NCBI GenBank assembly: GCA_024234265.1
Contig: JACKOM010000016.1
Span: 1-48,033 of the forward strand
Length of the DNA: 48,033 bases
Direction: 5' to 3'
From: Oceanospirillaceae bacterium
Lineage (GTDB): Bacteria; Pseudomonadota; Gammaproteobacteria; Pseudomonadales; Oceanobacteraceae
Below the pieces are notes generated by a model. It searched no databases. It was not told the DNA's origin and saw nothing but the letters and a program-made list of their open reading frames with translations. Within the stretch, counting starts at the first letter, position 1; each line of letters begins with the position of its first letter. Below, piece after piece: positions 42,601-48,033 of this stretch. The position numbers and the translations under genes are program-made.

Positions 42601-43187
42601 ACGAATATAAAACCCAGTCCGAGCGTAAAACTTACCTGGATGCGCAGAACGAAGATTTACAAAAAGCCCTCGAAACCCTCGAAGGGGCTATCCGTAAAAT
42701 TGACGCTGAAACCCGTACCCGCTTTAAAGAAACCTTCGATAAAGTGAACAACGGTTTAAAAGAGCTGTTCCCCAAAGTATTTGGTGGTGGCCACGCTTAT
42801 CTGGAATTTACCGGTGAAGATTTACTCGATACGGGTATTGCCCTGATGGCCCGTCCGCCCGGCAAGAAAAACAGCACCATACATTTATTATCCGGTGGCG
42901 AAAAAGCCCTCACCGCGATTGCGTTGGTATTCTCGATTTTCCGTCTGAATCCTGCGCCTTTCTGTATGCTCGACGAAGTTGACGCACCGTTGGACGATGC
43001 CAACGTTGGCCGTTATGCCCGTCTTGTCAGTGCCATGTCTGACCAAGTACAGTTTATTTACATATCACATAATAAAATTGCCATGGAAATGGCGGATCAG
43101 CTGATGGGCGTTACCATGCACGAGCCGGGGGTTTCACGCCTGGTATCGGTGAACATGGAAGAAGCCGTATCACTGGTTGAGTCCTGA
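39687..43187 (+). CDS. smc: Chromosome segregation protein SMC
   Basis: ATPase of the SMC-ScpAB condensin; 1166 residues. The Walker A is GPNGCGKSN (31-39), with an N-terminal RLKSIKLAGFKSFVDPT. Two long coiled coils (~165-480 and ~660-1000) flank a hinge (around 490-640). The ABC signature is LSGGE (1068-1072), and the Walker B is CMLDEVDAPLDDAN (D1096, E1097). The ribosome site is in AAAGGGGCAGGGGGAAA before ATG 39687. A zipA gene follows 16 bases later. Confidence 0.98.
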   Translation: MRLKSIKLAGFKSFVDPTKIPFPTNLTCIVGPNGCGKSNTIDAVRWVMGESSAKNLRGDAMTDVIFNGSSARKPVGQASVELVFDNSEGKLKGEYAQYTEISLKRKVTRDGQSAYYINGVKCRRRDITDLFLGTGLGPRSYAIIEQGMISRLIESKPEELRVYIEEAAGISKYKERRKETESRIRRTHENLERLTDIREELDRQLQHLHRQAQAAEKYKAMKVEERQLKAELLATRWLAMDHEMQNGHQKILEQETALEAAIAGQRENDAQIEERRIELLELTDLFEQVQTRYYEVGAEIARFEQSIQYQAQRAGQLAADLKEVDESCQESIQAKEEDAMRLEALDEDLMGLEPEMELLLAEEETLAEQLALAEENMQQWQSRWDAFNQDSAQPQQQAEVAKTRIQSIENNLVRLEQRQEKLRREQDSLGSSSEDEEQLAMLQEQIGEQELMLEARQADVETAQQNIQSAREKEQALNNALNTARSELQSLLGRKASLQALQQAAMGGDDDSGHWIQSQQLQHKPRLAQQLQVESGWEYAVETALQEKLQAVQVDDFTAIAERLAQLKKGTVTLFDKNAAVINPPARSLAHKVSGCALTSAWLGQILCAEDLADALSRRAELQDGQSLMTRDGIWLGKHWMQVQKSSDGQSGVLARQQELETLLAREDDLDAQVDELEADLDAARLRLHTLEQQKDNAQREVAHQNQQVAEARARVQTMEARLQQVLARRAQLNAEQSELRDEQALMQEQLAESRLEWQQALSAMEQDAGARENLLGQRDNLRTELDNARQRSRQQKDHAHQHQLKLQTLNHQKQSLLQAVSRHEQQLQRLQQRREQLLAQQNEGDAPVEEMRAQLEEMLANRLDIEAQMQAARRNKESVETALREFEQGRQKAEQQAAGIRSKLEQMRMDYQTISTRRVSIEEQLAEQEIVLQEIISQLPEQPDLLKLQDDLEQVQQRISRLGAINLAAIDEYKTQSERKTYLDAQNEDLQKALETLEGAIRKIDAETRTRFKETFDKVNNGLKELFPKVFGGGHAYLEFTGEDLLDTGIALMARPPGKKNSTIHLLSGGEKALTAIALVFSIFRLNPAPFCMLDEVDAPLDDANVGRYARLVSAMSDQVQFIYISHNKIAMEMADQLMGVTMHEPGVSRLVSVNMEEAVSLVES

Positions 43188-43203
43188 TCCGGGGATAAAC
43201 ACT

Positions 43204-44712
43204 ATGGACCTGAGCCTGCACAGTTTTATTTTAGTTATCGGCCTGTTGGTCATGGCATACATCATTTTTGACGGTGTGAAAAAAATGCGCGCCTCGCGCC
43301 GTGAACGCATTGATTTTGCTGCCCTGAAAAAAAACCTGCCTGCAGATGATTATTTCAGTGCCGAGCTGCCCAATGGTGGCGCGCGCATTGCCACAAAACG
43401 TGCGGAAAAAGCCAAACCCCTGAGCCTGGATGACGAGCTGCTGGATGAATTACCCGTAGTTGCCCCTGCGTATGCTGACGACGAAGAAACGGATGATTTT
43501 TTTGCGCGCCCTGCGGCGGCAAAACCTGCCTTTATTAATCCGGTAATCATTGAGAAAAAACCTGCGCCAGTGGCGGAAAAACCCACTGCCGTGCAGGTAA
43601 AAGCAACACCTGTGCAGGAGCGCGCAGCACCCCTTGAAAAAGCAATTGAGGTGCAGGAACAAGCAGCACCCGTGCAGGAGCGTGCAGCCCCCCAGCCGGA
43701 AAAACCAGCCAGTAAAATGGCTGAAAATGATTTATTAAAATCCGTTATTCGCCAGACCGATGCCCTTAAATCTGCGCTGGTAAAACCGGAAGTCAAAGAA
43801 ACCCCGCGCACTGAGCCAGTATTAAGTGCAGCGGATGATTTTGATATCGACACTTTGCATGCCGAAATTGAATTGCCTGAACCTGCATTAACGGAAATTG
43901 CCGAAGAACCAGCACCAGCACCGGCAGTCGAGCAGAAAAAACCGGCATTAAATCCCTTGCAGGCCAGTTTACAAAATCAGCTTAAGCAGGAAGCGGCAAA
44001 ACCCGCTAAACCCGTTCCGCAATCCCTCAAAGTTGAAGCCGGTGAAGCTGTGCCCATGTTAATGGACAGCGTGAAATTAGGTGACGGCATTGTTGATCAG
44101 TTTATTCCTAAACAGCAGGAAATTGACTGGGACGCTCCGGCGCAAGAACCCCACACCGAAACCCAGGCAGAAGAAATAGCAGAGCAGGTGCAGGAAGAAA
44201 TCGCCCCTGAACCTGAAATCGACCCGGCATTTGCCGTATCGGAAAATGGCGAGCGTTTATCCCTGCGTGCCCCCGCAGAAGAAGTGATTGTGATCCATGT
44301 GCTGGCCAATGCCGGTGAGATGTTTGATGGCGCCAAGTTAAAACATATTTTTAAAGCCTGTGATATGCGCTTTGGCGAAATGGATATTTTCCACCGTTTT
44401 GAGCAAGCCAATGCCAGCGGTAAAATCCAGTTCAGTGTGGCCAATGCGGTAAAACCCGGCACGTTTAATTTGCACGACATGCAGGATATTCAAACCCCTG
44501 GCCTGAGCTTTTTCATGAGCCTGCCGGGGCCGGAAAAAGCCCTCGAAGCCTTTGATACCCTGTATCAGGTGGCGCAGGTGGTGGCGAAAAATCTGGGCGG
44601 TGAATTACACGATGAAACCCATTCGGATTTAACCCCGCAAACCTTAGAACATTATCGTCAGCGCATTGCGGATTTCACCCGCAAACGTCGCCTGAATAAA
44701 AGCCTGAAATAA
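43204..44712 (+). CDS. zipA: Cell division protein ZipA
   Basis: Membrane anchor for FtsZ; 502 residues. The start is ATG 43204, not the earlier frame at 43177, because the N-terminal helix (LHSFILVIGLLVMAYIIFDG) begins right after it. A long flexible P/Q/E-rich linker follows, then the C-terminal FtsZ-binding domain (~365-480: EEVIVIHVLANAGEMFDGAKLKHIF, FHRFEQANASGKIQFSVANAVKPGTFN). The linker contains a ~20-residue internal duplication (see the 60-bp tandem repeat). ligA begins 4 bases after its stop. Confidence 0.96.
   Translation: MDLSLHSFILVIGLLVMAYIIFDGVKKMRASRRERIDFAALKKNLPADDYFSAELPNGGARIATKRAEKAKPLSLDDELLDELPVVAPAYADDEETDDFFARPAAAKPAFINPVIIEKKPAPVAEKPTAVQVKATPVQERAAPLEKAIEVQEQAAPVQERAAPQPEKPASKMAENDLLKSVIRQTDALKSALVKPEVKETPRTEPVLSAADDFDIDTLHAEIELPEPALTEIAEEPAPAPAVEQKKPALNPLQASLQNQLKQEAAKPAKPVPQSLKVEAGEAVPMLMDSVKLGDGIVDQFIPKQQEIDWDAPAQEPHTETQAEEIAEQVQEEIAPEPEIDPAFAVSENGERLSLRAPAEEVIVIHVLANAGEMFDGAKLKHIFKACDMRFGEMDIFHRFEQANASGKIQFSVANAVKPGTFNLHDMQDIQTPGLSFFMSLPGPEKALEAFDTLYQVAQVVAKNLGGELHDETHSDLTPQTLEHYRQRIADFTRKRRLNKSLK
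43591..43690 (+). repeat. 60-bp spaced tandem duplication in the zipA linker
   Basis: The 40 bases at 43591-43630 and 43651-43690 match at about 34 of 40 positions and are exactly 60 bases apart. They encode VQVKATPVQERAAP and VQEQAAPVQERAAP, a 20-residue period in the disordered linker. Confidence 0.8.
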
Positions 44713-44716
44713 TTAA

Positions 44717-46741
44717 ATGCCAAGCATCCAAGACGAAATACAGCAGCTGCGTGAGCAGCTGCACACCGCTAATTATCAGTATTATGTGTGTGATGACCCG
44801 AGTATTCCCGATGCGGAATACGATCGTCTGTTTAAGCGCCTGCAAATCCTCGAAAACCAGCACCCTGAATTGTTAACGGCTGATTCACCCACCCAGCGTG
44901 TCGGTGCACCGGCGTTAAGTGCTTTCAGTTCTGTGCAACACGAAATGCCCATGTTGTCCCTGGATAACGCCTTCAGCGAACAGGACATGCAGGACTTTGT
45001 AAAACGCATTCAGGAACGTTTAAATTCCAGCGCCGAAATTGAATTTGCCTGCGAACCCAAATTAGATGGTTTAGCGGTGAGCCTGTTATACCGTGACGGT
45101 ATTTTAGTGCGTGGTGCCACCCGTGGTGATGGCAGCAGTGGTGAAGATATCACCTTGAACGTGCGCACCATTGGCAGTATTCCCCTGCGTTTACAGGGCG
45201 ATGATTTTCCGCCCGTATTAGAAGTGCGCGGTGAAGTGTATATGCCACGCAAAGGTTTTGAAGTATTAAACCAGCGCGCCCGCGATAACGGCGAAAAAAC
45301 CTTTGTGAACCCGCGTAACGCAGCGGCGGGCAGTTTACGTCAGCTTGATTCTGCCATTACGGCAAAACGCCCGCTGGAATTTTGCTGTTACAGCCTGGGT
45401 ATTGTTGAGGGGCGTGAAATGCCTGGCAAACACAGCGATATTCTCGCCTGTTTTGCCCGCTGGGGTTTTAAAACCAATGCGGAATCCGCCGTGGTTCAGG
45501 GTGTAAATGCCTGCCTGGATTATTACCAGAAACTCGGTGAGAAACGCGATGCACTCGCCTACGACATCGACGGTGTTGTATTTAAAGTTAACGATATTCA
45601 GCTGCAAAAACGCCTCGGTTTTATTTCCCGCGCGCCACGCTGGGCAATTGCCCATAAATTCCCCGCACAGGAAGAAATGACCCTGCTCGAAGATGTGGAA
45701 TTTCAGGTGGGGCGCACCGGTGCTATTACCCCTGTGGCCCGTTTGCAGCCGGTATTTGTGGGTGGCGTAACGGTTTCCAACGCCACCCTGCACAATATGG
45801 ACGAAATTAAACGCCTCGATTTAAAAATCGGCGATACCGTGATTATCCGCCGCGCCGGGGATGTTATTCCGCAGGTGGCGCGGGTGGTATTGGAAAAACG
45901 CAACCTGTTATGCCACGACATTATTTTCCCGGCGGTTTGCCCGGTATGTGGCTCGCAGATCGAAAAAATCGAAGGTGAAGCAGTCGCCCGTTGCACTGGC
46001 GGTTTATTTTGCGGTGCACAGCGTAAAGAAGCGATTAAACATTTTGCGTCGCGTAAGGCCATGGATGTGGACGGCCTGGGGGATAAAATTGTCGATCAGC
46101 TGGTGGATGCCGGTTTGGTGGATACCCTCGACGATTTATATTTCCTTGAGCTGGATAAACTCGCCGCCCTTGAACGTATGGGGGTTAAATCCGCGCAGAA
46201 TATTCTCGATGCGCTGGAGAATTCCAAAAATACCAGCCTGGAGCGTTTTATTTACGCTTTAGGCATACGTGAAGTAGGTGTGGCCACCGCCAGTAACCTG
46301 GTCAACCATTTTGCCAGCCTCGAAGCCCTGATGGGCGCAAGCCTCGAGCAGTTATTGGAAGTGGATGATGTCGGCCCCGTAGTGGCCGAACATGTGGCGC
46401 ATTTTTTTGCCGAAGCCCACAACCGCAGTGTGATTGAGGCATTACTGGCGGCGGGTATTCACTGGCCCGCGCCTAAAACCCCGGCTGAAGGTGAGCAACC
46501 ACTTGCCGGCCTCACCTATGTGATTACCGGTACCCTCGCCAGCATGGGGCGTGATCAGGCCGGTGATTATCTGAAAGGTCTGGGTGCTAAAGTGGCGGGC
46601 AGTGTTTCGGCCAAAACCAGTGCCCTGGTGGCCGGTGAAAAGGCCGGCAGCAAACTGACTAAGGCCCAGTCACTGGGCGTGCCCGTGCTGGACGAAGGCG
46701 CGTTTCTCGCCCTTCTGGCTGAACATGGCATCACACTCTGA
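44717..46741 (+). CDS. ligA: NAD-dependent DNA ligase
   Basis: Replication ligase using NAD+; 674 residues. The adenylation lysine K115 is in EPKLDGLA, with the N-terminal Ia region (PDAEYDRLFKRLQ), OB-fold, a four-Cys zinc finger (CPVCGSQ ... CTGGLFC), helix-hairpin-helix repeats and a C-terminal BRCT domain (GLTYVITGTLASMGRDQA). All parts of LigA are intact. It follows zipA by 4 bases. Confidence 0.98.
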   Translation: MPSIQDEIQQLREQLHTANYQYYVCDDPSIPDAEYDRLFKRLQILENQHPELLTADSPTQRVGAPALSAFSSVQHEMPMLSLDNAFSEQDMQDFVKRIQERLNSSAEIEFACEPKLDGLAVSLLYRDGILVRGATRGDGSSGEDITLNVRTIGSIPLRLQGDDFPPVLEVRGEVYMPRKGFEVLNQRARDNGEKTFVNPRNAAAGSLRQLDSAITAKRPLEFCCYSLGIVEGREMPGKHSDILACFARWGFKTNAESAVVQGVNACLDYYQKLGEKRDALAYDIDGVVFKVNDIQLQKRLGFISRAPRWAIAHKFPAQEEMTLLEDVEFQVGRTGAITPVARLQPVFVGGVTVSNATLHNMDEIKRLDLKIGDTVIIRRAGDVIPQVARVVLEKRNLLCHDIIFPAVCPVCGSQIEKIEGEAVARCTGGLFCGAQRKEAIKHFASRKAMDVDGLGDKIVDQLVDAGLVDTLDDLYFLELDKLAALERMGVKSAQNILDALENSKNTSLERFIYALGIREVGVATASNLVNHFASLEALMGASLEQLLEVDDVGPVVAEHVAHFFAEAHNRSVIEALLAAGIHWPAPKTPAEGEQPLAGLTYVITGTLASMGRDQAGDYLKGLGAKVAGSVSAKTSALVAGEKAGSKLTKAQSLGVPVLDEGAFLALLAEHGITL

Positions 46742-46835
46742 TGCCAAACTGTGGCCCAGTCAGCGTAACTTGCGTCGCCTTGAAAGGGCTTTTCTGCTAC
46801 AAAAGCGTTGCCAGTTTTAATTAAGGAGATCCCCG

Positions 46836-47273
46836 GTGGATCAGGAATCAATCGTTTACGGCTGTATTAAAGATGTGCCCATGGCCCCGGAGCAGGATGC
46901 CCGTAAACGCCGCATGAATAACCGTGCGCAGATTCTGCATTTGCCGCAGACCTTCGATCAGGATTCGCCGTTTTTATGCGCGGATATGTTCTCTTTCACC
47001 GGTGCGGATATTTTCACCGGCACCTACCACACCCAGTTAATTCATTTTGGCGCCAGTTACCGTGCCGTCGAATATGAGTGGGAATTGTGGATGCGCAAAT
47101 TCGAAAACCTGCTGTCACGCATGTACTGGGTTTCCGCCACAGTGCACCTGGAAACAGAATTATCCGGCAAACATACCTTCCACTGGGATGCGCCGGCAAA
47201 CCGCTGCCACACCCCCAACAGCGGCGATATCCGCCTGCGCTGTGAGTGGGAGCGCGAGGCCATGTTCAAATGA
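46836..47273 (+). CDS. Hypothetical protein downstream of ligA
   Basis: A 145-residue soluble protein starting with GTG after AAGGAG. It has many aromatic residues in a central region (FLCADMFSFTGADIFTGTYHTQLIHFGASYRAVEYEWELW) and a C-terminal block HTFHWDAPANRCHTPNSGDI. I do not recognise the family. It overlaps the yheU-like gene by ATGA coupling. It is probably conserved in this neighbourhood in relatives, which I recall but cannot check. Confidence 0.68.
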   Translation: MDQESIVYGCIKDVPMAPEQDARKRRMNNRAQILHLPQTFDQDSPFLCADMFSFTGADIFTGTYHTQLIHFGASYRAVEYEWELWMRKFENLLSRMYWVSATVHLETELSGKHTFHWDAPANRCHTPNSGDIRLRCEWEREAMFK

Positions 47274-47530
47274 TGGATGATGCAGATTACGCCCCCCTGG
47301 CATTACACGATTATATTCAGGTGCCTTACCAGAATATAAACCCACAGACCCTTGAGCAGCTGATTGAAGATGTTGTCACCCGTGATGGCACAGATTACGG
47401 CGCCGAGGAAATGTCCCTCGCCGAAAAAAAGGCCCAGGCCCTGTATAACCTGCAACGTGGCACAGCCGTCGTGGTATTTGATAACCGCAGCCAGACAGTC
47501 ACCATAGTGAATAAAGACAGCCTTTTTTAG
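47270..47530 (+). CDS. yheU: YheU/UPF0270 family protein
   Basis: An 86-residue protein of the UPF0270 (YheU) family: IQVPYQNINPQTLEQLIEDVVTRDGTDYGAEEMSLAEKKAQALYNLQRGTAVVVFDN matches the family core. Function unknown; cytoplasmic. The start is ATG 47270 (or the adjacent ATG 47273), overlapping the stop of the gene before. The TAG stop lies at the edge of a terminator loop (47517-47543). Confidence 0.9.
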   Translation: MMDDADYAPLALHDYIQVPYQNINPQTLEQLIEDVVTRDGTDYGAEEMSLAEKKAQALYNLQRGTAVVVFDNRSQTVTIVNKDSLF

Positions 47531-47543
47531 GCTGTTTGTTTTT
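47517..47543 (+). terminator. Terminator at the end of yheU
   Basis: ACAGCC (47517-47522) - TTTTTTA - GGCTGT (47530-47535), then TTTGTTTTT. A six-bp stem containing the last codons and stop of yheU; it would end the ligA-downstream transcript. Confidence 0.6.
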
Positions 47544-47614
47544 CAGCGCAGCCGCCATTGGTGTTTCTGCCGGGTGCGGCATATGCTCAGGAAAACGCCA
47601 CCATAGGAGGCCCT

Positions 47615-47830
47615 ATGGATCAGCTGCAAATCCGCCGTTTCCGTAAAACCCTGTTAGCCCTGCTGGAATGTTCCGAGCGCCTTGCCCGGCAAATGCAGGA
47701 AACCCGCGAACACTGCGCCCAGGTGCAGCAGGTAATGCGCGATGTGCGCAATGACAGCCGTGGGGCAGGGCGCCATGTATTAACTGCTTACCCGGTATCC
47801 CGCGCCAGGGCTGCTAATGAAGACAGCTGA
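47615..47830 (+). CDS. Small helical hypothetical protein
   Basis: A 71-residue protein starting at ATG 47615 with AGGAGG upstream. It begins DQLQIRRFRKTLLALLECSERLARQMQETREHCAQVQ, an amphipathic, likely coiled-coil segment. No family was recognised. The frame is open upstream to 47558 but the ribosome site decides the start. A strong terminator follows 20 bases after its end. Confidence 0.62.
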   Translation: MDQLQIRRFRKTLLALLECSERLARQMQETREHCAQVQQVMRDVRNDSRGAGRHVLTAYPVSRARAANEDS

Positions 47831-47850
47831 TAAATATTGATGGTTTAAGT

Positions 47851-47890
47851 AAAAAGCCCGGATAAATAGATATTTATCCGGGCTTTTTTT
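47851..47890 (+). terminator. Strong intrinsic terminator
   Basis: AAAAAGCCCGGATAAATA - GA - TATTTATCCGGGCTTTTTTT. A near-perfect stem of at least 13 bp with a T run. It ends the small gene at 47615-47830. From here to the window end (47891-48033) I see no gene or clear site. Confidence 0.95.
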
Positions 47891-48033
47891 GGTTTGAGCA
47901 GATGTAACCGCCGTTTGCGATGAGCACAAAATGAACGCTGAGGGTCTGTGCCCGGCACGGGTATAAGCCCCCCAAGAAAGAATCTTTGTAATTCAACGTT
48001 CGGCAATTAAACCGGTTTTTCTTTTTCTGGGAA

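Noticed and set aside
1..48033. CRISPR arrays, tRNA or rRNA genes, prophage, toxin-antitoxin pair
   Set aside because: I looked for direct-repeat arrays, cloverleaf-type sequences and phage structural genes and found none. The winged-helix-like domain at 22.9 kb resembles a CRISPR-linked family but there is no array or cas gene nearby.

Overview
The window is ordinary chromosomal DNA from a Gram-negative gammaproteobacterium of roughly 50% GC, most likely from the Pseudomonadales/Cellvibrionales side. I base this on gene order and protein signatures (GntR regulator-smc-zipA-ligA, System I cytochrome c maturation beside a FliK/FlhB-like pair, olsBA ornithine lipid genes, an outer-envelope lipoprotein set). 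I cannot name the species; a Cellvibrio-like organism is a guess. No rRNA, tRNA, CRISPR array, prophage or replication origin was seen.

Layout. 1-2.3 kb: acetate node (pta fragment, ackA), a PilZ-like protein and YciH. 2.4-6.3 kb: a diguanylate cyclase with an I-site, two convergent hotdog-fold proteins, and ornithine lipid synthesis (olsB, olsA). 6.4-11.5 kb: an exported protein; a minus-strand operon of hemN, a soluble chemoreceptor-tip-like protein and a di-iron oxygen-binding (ODP) beta-lactamase-fold protein; acylphosphatase; a lipoprotein; a 265-bp MITE-like element; and a YqhA-family membrane protein. 11.5-13.6 kb: FliK-like and FlhB-tail-like genes, divergent from a complete ccmABCDEFGHI operon (13.6-20.5 kb) followed by a DTW-domain tRNA-modification enzyme. 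21.2-26 kb: a minus-strand group of a lipoprotein, an exported SurE-like phosphatase, a membrane protein with an apparent winged-helix C-terminus, its overlapping membrane-tethered substrate-binding-like partner, and a DUF2804 protein. 26-29.4 kb: acetyl-CoA synthetase, an AHSA1 protein and an AT-rich endonuclease/phosphatase-fold gene that looks acquired. 29.4-33.6 kb: a TetR-controlled HlyD/ABC/permease efflux cassette. 33.7-38.8 kb: a PhoD-family phosphatase whose Tat signal is out of frame, and a 7TMR-DISM hybrid histidine kinase. 39-47.8 kb: GntR regulator, smc, zipA, ligA and three small genes.

How parts fit. AckA/Pta and Acs run acetate in opposite directions. HemN provides oxygen-independent heme synthesis, the Ccm system attaches heme to exported c-type cytochromes, and the ODP/chemoreceptor-tip pair in the hemN operon could report oxygen, peroxide or nitric oxide. 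The most original-looking units are (i) that hemN-tip-ODP operon, (ii) the two-gene membrane sensor at 22.9-24.9 kb, (iii) the frameshifted phoD leader and (iv) the MITE-like element. Functions are inferred by reading motifs; no database search was run.
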